NCBI RefSeq assembly: GCF_040147005.1 | Contig: NZ_JAMSHO010000001.1 | Span: forward strand, 62,001-126,000 | DNA length: 64,000 nucleotides | Reading direction: 5' to 3' | DNA from: Halomonas sp. H10-9-1 | GTDB lineage: Bacteria; Pseudomonadota; Gammaproteobacteria; Pseudomonadales; Halomonadaceae | Shown here: one piece after another, positions 1 to 8,808 of the stretch | How positions within the stretch are numbered: the stretch's first letter is position 1 | Layout: each line of letters begins with the position of its first letter | Translations under genes and position numbers: made by a program | Notes under the pieces: generated by a model | The model's input: only the letters and a program-made list of their open reading frames with translations | What the model was told of the DNA's origin: nothing | Database searches by the model: none

Positions 1-65
1 AGGATGAAAGCCACCTTCTAACCGAGCGCGTGCCGCTCGCCCCGTGAAGTCGGAGGATACTTACA

Positions 66-1124
66 ATGAACAAGACTACAGGCCTGATCCTAGGCACCCT
101 GACCGCCGCTGTGATGAGCTCTACTGCCCTTGCCGAGACCACGCTGACTATCAGTACCTGGGCCGGCCCCAATCATGGGATCAACACCATGGTGTGGCCA
201 ACATGGGGAGCATGGATCGAAGAAGCCACGGAGGGCCGCGTCAAGGTCAACGTGGTGCATGATATGGGGCCGCCCGACTCCCAGATGGAGATCATCGCCG
301 ACGGCATCGCCGATGCCACCTGGATTTTTCATGGCTATAACGCGGGCCGCTTCGAGCTGACCAAGCTGCCTGAATTCCCCACTTTCGAGGATTTCTCCTC
401 TGAAAATGCTTCAGCCGCATACTGGCAAACCCATCAGGAATATCTGGCCGAGGCCGCTGAGCATCGTGGCGTCGATGTGGTAGCCGCCGGTGTCCACGGT
501 CCTGGCTGGATCTTCAGCAGCGAGCAGTATGAGACCCTTGATGACATGCAGGGCAAGCGTATCCGTGTCGGTGGGGGGGTGATGGGCGACCTTTCCGAGG
601 CTCTCGGCCTGACCGGCGTTGCCCTGCCGCCTACCGGCGTCTACGAGGCAGGCTCCCAGGGTGTCATCGATGGTGCCATGCTGGTTCCCGAGGGCCTGCG
701 TAGCTTCCGCGTAGCCGAGATTTTCCCGCATACCCTCAAGGTGGACGGCGGCTTCTACCGCGGCAGCTTCACCATTGCCATGAATCCGATGTTCTGGGAC
801 AGGATCTCTCCCGAGGATCGTGAGGCCATCGAATCAGTTTCCGGCGAGCGTCTGTCAAGGCTGTTCGGATACATGATGGACACCATGGACGTGCGCGGCG
901 TGGAGTTCGCCGAGGAGCAGGGCCACACCTTCACCGAACTGGGAGCTGAGGATCTCGAGAAGCTGCGCGGCATCAGCGATGAGATGATTACCGAGTGGGC
1001 CGACAAGGTCTCCGACAGCCGCGGGGTTGATGCGATGGCGGCCATCGAGTTCTTCCGTGAGCAGCTCGCCGTTGCCGCCGAGGAAGACTCCGTGGCTCCC
1101 CTGGTACCGGACGAGCTTAAGTAA
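66..1124 (+). CDS. dctP: TRAP transporter substrate-binding protein, DctP family
   Basis: Periplasmic solute receptor (352 aa) of a tripartite ATP-independent periplasmic transporter; it captures an organic acid and delivers it to the DctQM permease. The first 23 residues form a Sec signal peptide ending in ALA before ETT. The C-terminal half carries the family-like segment around VIDGAMLVPEGL, followed by amphipathic helices. A GGAGG ribosome site lies 9 bases before the ATG. It is the first gene of a dctP-dctQ-dctM set, separated from dctQ by a hairpin. The substrate cannot be read from sequence; the neighbouring phenylacetate genes make an aromatic or other carboxylate plausible, but that is inference only. 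Confidence 0.9.
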   Translation: MNKTTGLILGTLTAAVMSSTALAETTLTISTWAGPNHGINTMVWPTWGAWIEEATEGRVKVNVVHDMGPPDSQMEIIADGIADATWIFHGYNAGRFELTKLPEFPTFEDFSSENASAAYWQTHQEYLAEAAEHRGVDVVAAGVHGPGWIFSSEQYETLDDMQGKRIRVGGGVMGDLSEALGLTGVALPPTGVYEAGSQGVIDGAMLVPEGLRSFRVAEIFPHTLKVDGGFYRGSFTIAMNPMFWDRISPEDREAIESVSGERLSRLFGYMMDTMDVRGVEFAEEQGHTFTELGAEDLEKLRGISDEMITEWADKVSDSRGVDAMAAIEFFREQLAVAAEEDSVAPLVPDELK

Positions 1125-1170
1125 GCGCTTCATTCATACGCCAGGTACTCATACTGATATTGAACCCGAG

Positions 1171-1214
1171 TCCGCGCCACACCGGCACCTGTCACGTTTC
1201 CGGTATGGCGCGGA
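1171..1214 (+). other. Intercistronic hairpin between dctP and dctQ
   Basis: A 15-base arm at 1171-1185 pairs with 1200-1214 (14 of 15 positions) across a 14-base loop. No long T run follows, only TTTG. Hairpins after the binding-protein gene of a transporter operon commonly stabilise the upstream message or reduce downstream expression, which would fit the need for more receptor than permease. That role is inferred. Confidence 0.6.
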
Positions 1215-1262
1215 TTTGCGTTCTATCGAGGTGTACGCTCCCTCGCCAACAGGAGTTCTACT

Positions 1263-1805
1263 ATGCAGACCCTGACGATGCGCCCGGCTCGTATTGGCCG
1301 TGTACTGCAGTTGATGCTGGAGGGGGTGGCGGGCGCCACGCTCTTCGGCATGATGCTGCTGACCACGGTGGATGTGGGCGGCCGCTACTTCTTCAACTCG
1401 CCGATCCTTGGTGCTGTCGAGCTGACGCAGCTGATGCTGGCGGCGCTGGTGTTCCTGTCGCTGCCGGTAGTGTGCTGGCGGCAGGAGCATGTCAGCGTGG
1501 ACCTGCTGGATGCCATCTTTCCCTCTCGGTTCATCTGGGTGCGGGAAGTGCTGGTGAACCTGGTAGTGACGGCAGCGCTCTGGGTGATGTCCCTGCGCGT
1601 GTGGGCCCTGGCCGAACGGGCCTTTTCGTGGGGTGATGTCACCGAGTTTCTGCGCATTCCCTACGGCTACCTGATCGGGCTGATCTCGATCATGCTGGCC
1701 CTGTCGGCGCTGCTGACCCTGGCGCGGGCGGTGCTGTATCTGCTGGAAGGGTTCAAGGTGGTCAAGCGAGGCGGCCCGCTGAGCCCAGGAGGGAACCATG
1801 ACTGA
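1263..1805 (+). CDS. dctQ: TRAP transporter small permease, DctQ family
   Basis: Small membrane subunit (180 aa) of the TRAP permease. About four hydrophobic segments can be seen, near residues 18-40, 52-72, 93-115 and 134-158, with positive residues between them, as usual for DctQ. An AGGAG site precedes the ATG. Its last 8 bases overlap the start of dctM, so the two permease subunits are probably translationally coupled. The family is poorly conserved; the assignment rests on length, topology and position between DctP and DctM. Confidence 0.88.
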   Translation: MQTLTMRPARIGRVLQLMLEGVAGATLFGMMLLTTVDVGGRYFFNSPILGAVELTQLMLAALVFLSLPVVCWRQEHVSVDLLDAIFPSRFIWVREVLVNLVVTAALWVMSLRVWALAERAFSWGDVTEFLRIPYGYLIGLISIMLALSALLTLARAVLYLLEGFKVVKRGGPLSPGGNHD

Positions 1806-3093
1806 AGCACTCTACGGATTTGCGGCTTTGCTGGTGCTGGTGTTCCTGCGGGTCCCCCTGGCCTTCGCGATGGGGATCGTCGGTTTCGCCGGCTTCTACT
1901 ACCTGACCGGTAACGTGAGCGCTGCCGAGTCGATGGCGGCGCGGCGGGTGGTGGATACCGCCATGGACTACGGCCTGTCGGTGATCCCGCTGTTTATCCT
2001 GATGGGCAACTTCGTTTCCCATGCCGGGTTGTCGGATGCCCTGTTCCGGGCCTCCAATGGCTTTCTGGGACACCGCAAGGGCGGCCAGGCGATGGCTACC
2101 ATCGTGGCCTGCGGTGGCTTCAGTGCCATCTGCGGTTCCAGTCTTGCCACTTGCGCAACCATGGGACGCGTCGCCATGCCGCAGATGCGCAAGTATGGCT
2201 ACAAGGACTCGCTGGCCTCGGCCTCCATCGCCGCCGGCGGCACTCTGGGCATCCTGATTCCGCCCAGCGTGATGCTGGTGATCTACGGCATCCTCACCGA
2301 GACCAGTATCCGCGAGCTGTTTGCCGCAGGCTTCATTCCCGGCATCCTCGGGATCTTCCTCTACCTGGGGGCGGTCAAGTGGGTGCTGTGGCGCGACCCC
2401 GACGCGGGCCCGGCGGCGGAGCGGGTGCCCTGGCCGGAGCGCATCGCCGCGCTGAAGAGCGTGGGCAGTACCCTGGCGCTGTTCGTGCTGGTAATCGGCG
2501 GCATCTATCTGGGCGTGTTCACGCCCACCGAGGCGGCGGGTATCGGTGCGATGGGGGCCTTCCTGATCGCCCTGATGCGCCGTTCCCTGTCACCGCGAGT
2601 GTTGATGAACGTGCTGATGGACACGGTGCGTACCACGGCGATGCTGTTTGCGGTGGTGCTGACGGCGCTGATCTTCGCCAACTTCATCAACCGGGCGGGG
2701 CTGCCCAATGATCTGCTCAACCTGGTCACCGGCATGAACGTGGCGCCCTTCGTGGTGATCCTGACGATCATCGCCATCTATGTGGTGCTGGGCTGCGTGT
2801 TCGAGAGCATGTCGATGCTGCTGTTGACGGTACCGGTGTTCTTCCCGGTGGTGGCGGGGCTCGGCTATGACCTGGTGTGGTTCGGCATCCTGGTAGTGAT
2901 CGTGATCGAGATCAGCCTGATCACGCCTCCGGTGGGGATGAACGTCTTCGTGCTTCGTGCGGTACTGCCGGATGTGGCGACGGGGACGATCTTCCGCGGG
3001 GTGACGCCGTTCTGGGTGGCGGGCACGATCCGCGCCCTGCTGGTGCTGTTGCTCCCCGGTATCGTACTCTTCCTTCCTGACCTGCTTTACTAG
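1798..3093 (+). CDS. dctM: TRAP transporter large permease, DctM family
   Basis: Large permease (431 aa) that performs ion-coupled uptake of the substrate delivered by DctP. Nearly the whole length is hydrophobic, with about 12 membrane segments. Family-typical stretches include GGFSAICGSSLAT near residues 102-114, GTLGILIPPSVMLVIYG near 148-164 and LITPPVGMNVFV near the C-terminus. An AGGAGGG site sits before the ATG, inside the end of dctQ. A strong palindrome follows the stop by about 60 bases. Confidence 0.95.
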   Translation: MTEALYGFAALLVLVFLRVPLAFAMGIVGFAGFYYLTGNVSAAESMAARRVVDTAMDYGLSVIPLFILMGNFVSHAGLSDALFRASNGFLGHRKGGQAMATIVACGGFSAICGSSLATCATMGRVAMPQMRKYGYKDSLASASIAAGGTLGILIPPSVMLVIYGILTETSIRELFAAGFIPGILGIFLYLGAVKWVLWRDPDAGPAAERVPWPERIAALKSVGSTLALFVLVIGGIYLGVFTPTEAAGIGAMGAFLIALMRRSLSPRVLMNVLMDTVRTTAMLFAVVLTALIFANFINRAGLPNDLLNLVTGMNVAPFVVILTIIAIYVVLGCVFESMSMLLLTVPVFFPVVAGLGYDLVWFGILVVIVIEISLITPPVGMNVFVLRAVLPDVATGTIFRGVTPFWVAGTIRALLVLLLPGIVLFLPDLLY

Positions 3094-3156
3094 GCGGCGT
3101 CGAGACCCATAAAGCGACACGGCTAGCTCTTCAAATCTGAATTTTTAGTGTCAAAA

Positions 3157-3192
3157 GTCGCCCTGATTTGACTCGCGTCAAATCAGGGCGAC
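3157..3192 (+). terminator. Perfect 16-bp hairpin after dctM
   Basis: Arms 3157-3172 and 3177-3192 are perfect reverse complements around a TCGC loop. No T run follows on the + strand; on the - strand the hairpin is followed by TTTTGACA. It may terminate the dctPQM transcript. The core also reads TTGAC-N4-GTCAA, so an operator for the next gene at 3250 is an alternative. Confidence 0.55.
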
Positions 3193-3249
3193 CTGCGTTG
3201 AGCTACTCTGAAAGTGAGCAGTAACTGACACCAGATGAGGAGGACAGCA

Positions 3250-3654
3250 ATGGAAAGGTTATCTGATTACATTCAGGGTGAGCGTGTGGTCCGTGAACTT
3301 CGCAGCCATGCCCCGGAGGCGCTGGAAGAATTGGCTCGCGACCTGGAGCAGCCGCTGAGCAGGCCACTGGAAAAAGCAATCGGCAGGACTCTCGATGACC
3401 GTCGGGTGCCCGACTTCCAGGCCTCCGAAGTGTTGATGCCGGCGATGATGAAGACCTTCGAGGTGCCCACCGCTGCTATTGCCGAGGATGAAATGGCGTT
3501 ACTGGAGTCTGTCTGCAATCGCTGCGAGGTGGTTGGCCATTGCTGGAAGGCGATGCGTAACGGCGCAGGTGCCGAAGCTTGTCGTGGCTTCTGCCCCAAT
3601 GCCAAGAGTTTCGTGGCGCATGGCGGTGAAGAGAGTGAGCCAGTAGCAGAATGA
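3250..3654 (+). CDS. Small Cys-rich protein, possibly DUF6455-like
   Basis: A 134-residue soluble protein with no signal peptide. The N-terminal 75 residues are charged and probably helical. The C-terminal 45 residues hold five cysteines, CNRC, GHC and ACRGFC, which look able to bind a metal or an Fe-S cluster. The arrangement resembles the DUF6455 type of small proteins, recalled from memory and not confirmed. The ATG at 3250 was chosen because AGGAGGAC lies just before it; an in-frame start 15 bases upstream lacks a site. It stands alone between the TRAP operon and convergent paaZ. Function unknown. Confidence 0.75.
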   Translation: MERLSDYIQGERVVRELRSHAPEALEELARDLEQPLSRPLEKAIGRTLDDRRVPDFQASEVLMPAMMKTFEVPTAAIAEDEMALLESVCNRCEVVGHCWKAMRNGAGAEACRGFCPNAKSFVAHGGEESEPVAE

Positions 3655-3902
3655 GCGGTGTGGCATGGCGGTTAGCCAATGATTGCCATGACGGATTCGC
3701 TGAGTGGTCGTCGGCCAGTAGAGCGGGCCACTCACTACAGCAGTAAATGAATAAGCGAGTGCCACCATGCCGATCTCGGCGTTGGTGGACACCCGCTTGT
3801 CGATAGTATCCAGCGATGTTTCCTGTCAGTACATGCCGTATCAGCAGAGGCACTCGGGTAGGGGATCAGTGCAGCACAATCCCCAATACCGGTATCGTGA
3901 AC

Positions 3903-5945
3903 TTACTGTCGCTTTGCGACCAACGTCAGAATGTCATAGCTGGCCACCAGCTCGCCGTTCTGGTTGGTGACTGCCACGTCCCACATGACCACTCCCTGGG
4001 GGTGCCCCTCGGGTGAGGTTCGGCCCTGATCGATCTTGCGCTTGCACGTCAGGCGAGCACGGATGGTATCGCCGGCGACCACAGGGTTGATGAATCGAAG
4101 GGTGTCGATGCCATAGTTTGCCAGCACGGGGCCTTCGCCGGCATAGACGAACAGACCGGCGGCGGCGGAGAGCACGAAGTAGCCATGGGCGATGCGCTGG
4201 CCGAACTGGGTCTCCTTGGCGGCGATCGCGTCGAAGTGCATGTAGAAATGGTCGCCCGAAAGGCAGCCGAAGTTGACGATGTCAGCCTCGGTGACAGTGC
4301 GGCGATGGGTCAGCAGAGATTCGCCCACCTGCAGGTCGTCGAAGTGGCGACGGAAAGGGTGGATATCGTTCTCGATCACCGTGGCGCCACGCACATACTC
4401 GCGGGTTACCGCGGCGACCATGGTGGGTGAGCCCTGGATGGCGGTGCGCTGCAGATAGTGGTGCACGGAACGAATGCCGCCGAGTTCTTCGCCACCCCCG
4501 GCGCGACCCGGACCGCCATGCTTGAGCATGGGCAGCGGGGAGCCATGGCCGGTAGATTCTTTGGACGCTTCGGCGTTCAGGATCTGCAGGCGACCATGCT
4601 GGGCGGCCAGCACCGGGATCATCTCGGCGGCGATGGCCGGATCCTTGGTGGTGAGCGTGGTGACCAGGCTGCCTTTGCCTTTGGCGGCGATGGTCAGGGC
4701 CTCGTCGATGCCGTTGTAGGGCATCAGGGTGGCTACCGGACCGAAGGCCTCGATGTCGTGGGCGCCGCCGTCGTTCAGCGGGTTGCGGCTGACCAGCAGA
4801 TGAGGCGCGATAAAGGCGCCATTCTCCACTCCTTCGCCCGTGGGGCGCAGGCCTTCGGTTCGGCCGTACGCGCATTCGCTGGTTTCCAGCAGGCGATCGA
4901 TGGCGGCCGTGACGTCTCTCAGCTGGTCATGGGAAGCGAGAGCGCCCATGCGAACGCCGTCAGCGGCGGGGTTGCCGAAGGCAATCTTGCTCAGTCGCTG
5001 TTTGAGGCGTTCAGCCAGGGCGTCCAGGTGCTCGGCTGGCACCAGCACCCGGCGTATGGCGGTACACTTCTGGCCGGCCTTGGCGGTCATCTCCTTCGCT
5101 ACTTCCTTGGCGAAGATATCGAACTCGTCGTCTTCCGGGGTGACATCCGGGGCCATGATGGCGCTGTTGAGGGAGTCCGCCTCGGCGTTGAAGGGGATAC
5201 TCCTGGCCATGATGTTGGGGTGGCTCTTCAACTTCAGGGCGGTACTGGCTGAGCCGGTGAAAGTGACGAAATCCTGCTCTTCGAGTCTGTCCAGCAGGTC
5301 GCCGGTGCCGCCGATGATCAATTGCAGCGCGCCTTCGGGGAGCAGGCCGGAATCGTTCATGACCCGCACAGCGGCTTCGGTGAGGTAGCTGGTAGCCGTA
5401 GCTGGCTTGAAGATACACGGCATGCCTGCCAGAAAGGCTGGGGCAAATTTCTCCAGCATGCCCCAGATGGGAAAGTTGAAGGCATTGATGTGCACGGAGA
5501 CACCACGACGAGGCACCAGGATATGGGTCCCGTTGAAGTGATTGTCCTTGCCGAGCTGGGTGACAGGTCCCTCATGGGCCACGTTGCCGGAGGGCAGCTC
5601 CTTGCGGCCGGTGGAGGCGTAGGCGAACAGGGTGCCGAAGCCACCGTCGATGTCGATCCAGGAGTCGGCCTTGGTACAGCCGGTGTGATAGGAGGTTGCG
5701 TAGAGCTCTTCCTTGCGGCCCTGGATATAGATGGCCAGTTCCTTGAGGATGGCGGCGCGCTGTTGGAAATCAAGCGCAAGGAGACTCTTCACCCCGGTGG
5801 AGCGGGCATAGTCGACTGCCTGGGCGAAGTCGATGGTTTCCTCATGGGTATGCGCAACGGTATCACCGTTGATGGCGCTGGGCAGTGCCTTGGCTGGCGT
5901 CTCTCCCAGCCACTTTCCGGCAATGTAACTCTGTAGGACTGACAT
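3903..5945 (-). CDS. paaZ: Bifunctional oxepin-CoA hydrolase / 3-oxo-5,6-dehydrosuberyl-CoA semialdehyde dehydrogenase
   Basis: Ring-opening enzyme of the phenylacetate pathway (680 aa). The N-terminal part (about 1-520) is an NADP aldehyde dehydrogenase with the catalytic cysteine in [10 protein letters not shown] and a glutamate in [10 protein letters not shown]. The C-terminal part (about 530-680) is a MaoC hot-dog hydratase with [13 protein letters not shown] and IAHGYFVLS. It hydrolyses oxepin-CoA and oxidises the resulting aldehyde. Full length compared with E. coli PaaZ (681 aa). A GGGAG site precedes the ATG. It is the last leftward gene of the paa cluster, 112 bases after paaE. Confidence 0.96.
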   Translation of the reverse strand: MSVLQSYIAGKWLGETPAKALPSAINGDTVAHTHEETIDFAQAVDYARSTGVKSLLALDFQQRAAILKELAIYIQGRKEELYATSYHTGCTKADSWIDIDGGFGTLFAYASTGRKELPSGNVAHEGPVTQLGKDNHFNGTHILVPRRGVSVHINAFNFPIWGMLEKFAPAFLAGMPCIFKPATATSYLTEAAVRVMNDSGLLPEGALQLIIGGTGDLLDRLEEQDFVTFTGSASTALKLKSHPNIMARSIPFNAEADSLNSAIMAPDVTPEDDEFDIFAKEVAKEMTAKAGQKCTAIRRVLVPAEHLDALAERLKQRLSKIAFGNPAADGVRMGALASHDQLRDVTAAIDRLLETSECAYGRTEGLRPTGEGVENGAFIAPHLLVSRNPLNDGGAHDIEAFGPVATLMPYNGIDEALTIAAKGKGSLVTTLTTKDPAIAAEMIPVLAAQHGRLQILNAEASKESTGHGSPLPMLKHGGPGRAGGGEELGGIRSVHHYLQRTAIQGSPTMVAAVTREYVRGATVIENDIHPFRRHFDDLQVGESLLTHRRTVTEADIVNFGCLSGDHFYMHFDAIAAKETQFGQRIAHGYFVLSAAAGLFVYAGEGPVLANYGIDTLRFINPVVAGDTIRARLTCKRKIDQGRTSPEGHPQGVVMWDVAVTNQNGELVASYDILTLVAKRQ

Positions 5946-6057
5946 TAAGCGTTCTCCCGGTAATAAGTGTGGATCGGTGACGATCTTGCTTCGTCACCGT
6001 GACCAGAGCGTGGCGTGGAGTGAGCGTATCGAGGGATTAGGGTGGCTCAGCCGATCA

Positions 6058-7155
6058 TCAGCGCTGATCGAAGTCGAGGGTCACTTCATCGGTGAGAGGG
6101 TGAGCCTGGCAGCTCAGCACATAGCCCGCCTCGATTTCGTGCTTCTCGAGGCCGTGGGTCACATCCATATCCACTTCGCCCACTACCAGCTTGCACTTGC
6201 AGGTGGAGCAGACGCCGGCCTTGCAGGAATAGGGAAGGTCCATGCCGTTGGCGATCCCGGCGTCCAGGATGTTTTCGCCTACCGTGGCCAGATCGAACAT
6301 CACGGAGCGGCCATCCGCGACCACGGTCACCTTGCTGCTCTTCTCCTCGCCATACTCCGCGATGCGCTGCTGCGCCTTCTCGAGCATTTTCTCGGAGTCC
6401 GCAGCAGAGTTAGCGAACAGCTCATAATGGATCTGCTCATTGCTCAGGCCCTCGAGGCGAAAGCCATGCGAGACCTCAGCCATCATGGCCTCGGGGCCGC
6501 AGATAAAGGCTTCATCGGTGTTCTTGATATCGATCAGGCCACTTTTCTGAAGTTCGTAGCCCTTCTTGTTGTCAATCTTGCCGTTGAGAAGGTCAGCGCC
6601 CTGGTCTTCGTAGTTCATGATGTTGAGCCACTGGAAGCGGTCCATGTGGCGATTCTTTACGAAGCTCAGCTCATCCTTGAACATCACAGAATTGCTGCGG
6701 CGGTTGCCATAGATCAGCGTCACCTTACTGTTGGGCTCCGTATCAAGAACGGATTTCACAATCGACAGTACCGGTGTGATGCCGGAGCCTGCGGCAATAC
6801 ACATGTATTGCTTGGCATTGTTTTCATCCAGCTGGGTATAGAAGCTGCCCTGTGGCGGCATGACATCGATCTCCATGCCGCGCTTGAAATGGTCATTGGC
6901 ATAGTTGGAGAAGCGACCATTCTTGACGCGCTTTATGCCGACTCGCATATGGCCATCCTTGACGCCGGAACAGATAGAGTAGGAGCGGCGGACCTCCTCG
7001 CCATCAATCGTGGTTCGCAGTGTCAGGAACTGTCCCTGAATGAAGTCGAAGGTTTCCTTCAGCTCCTCGGGAATGTCAAAAGTCACACGTATGGCGGTGT
7101 CCGTCTCCGGCTGGACGTCGGCGATTCTCAGCGTATAGAAGTTCGTGTCTGACAT
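6058..7155 (-). CDS. paaE: Phenylacetyl-CoA 1,2-epoxidase reductase subunit PaaE
   Basis: Electron-transfer subunit (365 aa) of the PaaABCDE multicomponent epoxidase; it passes electrons from NADPH to the di-iron PaaA. The N-terminal FAD domain has RRSYSIC, the NAD domain has GSGITPVLSIV, and the C-terminal plant-type ferredoxin domain has CKAGVCSTCKC plus a distal SCQ for a 2Fe-2S cluster. The start at 7155 (MSDTNFYTL) was preferred over an in-frame start 72 bases upstream, because the latter would overlap the end of paaD. Confidence 0.95.
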   Translation of the reverse strand: MSDTNFYTLRIADVQPETDTAIRVTFDIPEELKETFDFIQGQFLTLRTTIDGEEVRRSYSICSGVKDGHMRVGIKRVKNGRFSNYANDHFKRGMEIDVMPPQGSFYTQLDENNAKQYMCIAAGSGITPVLSIVKSVLDTEPNSKVTLIYGNRRSNSVMFKDELSFVKNRHMDRFQWLNIMNYEDQGADLLNGKIDNKKGYELQKSGLIDIKNTDEAFICGPEAMMAEVSHGFRLEGLSNEQIHYELFANSAADSEKMLEKAQQRIAEYGEEKSSKVTVVADGRSVMFDLATVGENILDAGIANGMDLPYSCKAGVCSTCKCKLVVGEVDMDVTHGLEKHEIEAGYVLSCQAHPLTDEVTLDFDQR

Positions 7156-7163
7156 CACGTAGC

Positions 7164-7703
7164 CTATATTGTCTTGAAATAATCGAAGGTCTCCTTGCAT
7201 GACTGGCACTGAAACAACGCCTTGCATGCGGTGGAGCCAAATTCACTGAGGAGTCGTGTATCGCGCGAGCCACAGCGTGGGCAAAGCGCCTGTGAGTCGG
7301 AGCTCAAGCCCTCCTCGGAGGCCTCGACATCCTCCGGGGGGGCGATGCCGTAATTGCGTAGCTTGCGGCGCCCGTCGGAGGACATCCACTCGGAGCTCCA
7401 GGCGGGTGATAGCTTTACCTTTACCTCGAGTCTCTCATATCCCTTGGCGTACAGGGCAGCCTCGATATCTTCGGTAATGGTGTTTATTGCCGGGCAGCCA
7501 GAATACGTCGGTGTGATAGTGACGACTATGTAATCACCCCGCCGCTGGATGTCGCGCAGTATTCCCAAGTCCCAGATACTCAGTGCCGGAATTTCGGGAT
7601 CCTTGACGTCATCAAGCAAGTCCCAGAGCTCTTTTACTTCGGAAGTGTTGCGCTGCTGTAACCGGTGGTACTCTTCCTCCGGCATCAACGAGATTTCGCT
7701 CAT
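7164..7703 (-). CDS. paaD: Phenylacetate epoxidase accessory protein PaaD
   Basis: A 179-residue protein needed for the epoxidase complex, thought to act in Fe-S or metal centre maturation. The N-terminal part is a DUF59/MIP18-like domain (DVKDPEIPALSIWDLGILRD; TPTYSGCPAI). The C-terminal tail has CPRCGSRDT and CKALFQCQSCKE, a zinc-ribbon-like four-plus cysteine module. It lies between paaC (21 bases) and paaE (8 bases) in the paaABCDE operon. Confidence 0.94.
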   Translation of the reverse strand: MSEISLMPEEEYHRLQQRNTSEVKELWDLLDDVKDPEIPALSIWDLGILRDIQRRGDYIVVTITPTYSGCPAINTITEDIEAALYAKGYERLEVKVKLSPAWSSEWMSSDGRRKLRNYGIAPPEDVEASEEGLSSDSQALCPRCGSRDTRLLSEFGSTACKALFQCQSCKETFDYFKTI

Positions 7704-7724
7704 GATCCATTACCAACCTTGCAC

Positions 7725-8489
7725 TTACCACTGGCATCCAGGGTAAGAGCGGTGTACGAATTGCATTTCTGTCAGCAGGTGGCCAAGGTTCTCGGTGTGA
7801 TAACCGATACGACCACCACGCACTGCCCAGCCATCTTCCGGAACGCTCAGAGTGGCTTCCGAGAGGATAGCGTTGACTTGCTTCAGCCACTCTTCGCGAA
7901 GCTGGGTGGTATCGACGCCGATACCGTTATCGGCCAAGAGCTTCTCGGTCTCGTCCATATCGAACAGCTCATGGGTATAGCCCCAGAGGCTGTCGACGGC
8001 AGCCTGTGCGCGACGATGGCTCTCTTCGGTGCCATCGCCTAAACGCAGCACCCAGTCACGGCTGCGCCGCAGGTGATAGCGGGTTTCCTTGATTGCCTTG
8101 GCGGCGATGGCGGCCAGCGTGTCGTCCTTGGAATCGGCCAGTTTCGGCAGCAGGAGGTTGTAGTAGATATCCACGAAGAGCTGTCGAATTTGAGAGTAGG
8201 CAAAATCGCCTCGTGGCATCTCCATCAGCAGCAGGTTCCGGTACTGGCGGTCGTCGCGCATGTAGGCGAAATCGTCTTCGGTTCGACCATCGTTGGCCAG
8301 CTCCGCTGCATAGCCATAGAACATGCGCGCGCGGCCAATGTAGTCCAGCGCCACATTGGCATAGGCGATGTCCTCTTCCAGGAAGGGCCCACGGCTGACC
8401 CACTCTGAAATACGGTGGCCCAGGACGACGGCATCATCGCCCAGGCGTGTTGCATATTCCTGCGTCGCGTCCTTAATATTGACACTCAT
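7725..8489 (-). CDS. paaC: Phenylacetyl-CoA 1,2-epoxidase structural subunit PaaC
   Basis: Ferritin-like subunit (254 aa) that pairs with PaaA in the epoxidase and lacks catalytic iron. It is all helical, with the recognisable segments RISEWVSRGPFLEEDIA and KETRYHLRRSRDWVLRLGDG. The ATG at 8489 was chosen because GAGGAG lies 8 bases upstream; an in-frame GTG directly precedes it. It is the third gene of the paaABCDE operon. Confidence 0.95.
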   Translation of the reverse strand: MSVNIKDATQEYATRLGDDAVVLGHRISEWVSRGPFLEEDIAYANVALDYIGRARMFYGYAAELANDGRTEDDFAYMRDDRQYRNLLLMEMPRGDFAYSQIRQLFVDIYYNLLLPKLADSKDDTLAAIAAKAIKETRYHLRRSRDWVLRLGDGTEESHRRAQAAVDSLWGYTHELFDMDETEKLLADNGIGVDTTQLREEWLKQVNAILSEATLSVPEDGWAVRGGRIGYHTENLGHLLTEMQFVHRSYPGCQW

Positions 8490-8508
8490 CACGCGGTCTC
8501 CTCAGAAG

Positions 8509-8796
8509 TTACATGTTGTTGACGGCATCGGGGAGTTCGTAATAAGTGGCGTGCCGATATGGTTTGTCGTCGTTGGGGTCGAAGAAGTCTTCCGCATCGT
8601 CTTCCTGAGACGCGCAGATATCCGATGACTTGACCACCCAGATGCTGACGCCCTCGCTGCGGCGAGTATAGACATCGCGGGCATACTCCAGCGCCTGTGC
8701 ATGGTCTTCGGAATGCAGGCTTCCGACATGCTTGTGATCGAGGCCGCGCTTCGAGCGAATAAAGACCTCAAAGAGTTCCAGGGCATTGTCTTGCAT
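8509..8796 (-). CDS. paaB: Phenylacetyl-CoA 1,2-epoxidase subunit PaaB
   Basis: Small subunit (95 aa) that bridges PaaAC heterodimers. It contains the family-like stretch ELFEVFIRSKRGLDHKHVGSLH near the N-terminus and ends in YYELPDAVNNM. An AAGGAG site precedes the ATG. It lies 12 bases downstream of paaA and 19 bases upstream of paaC. Length matches E. coli PaaB (95 aa). Confidence 0.95.
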   Translation of the reverse strand: MQDNALELFEVFIRSKRGLDHKHVGSLHSEDHAQALEYARDVYTRRSEGVSIWVVKSSDICASQEDDAEDFFDPNDDKPYRHATYYELPDAVNNM

Positions 8797-8808
8797 GATG
8801 TTGTCTCC

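Noticed and set aside
1..21. AGG ATG AAA ... TTC TAA could be the last codons of an upstream gene
   Set aside because: Only seven codons are visible at the window edge, which cannot be tested.
3861..3884. GGGGAT...ATCCCC as the paaZ terminator
   Set aside because: The stem is only 6 bp with a 12-base loop and no T run on the - strand.
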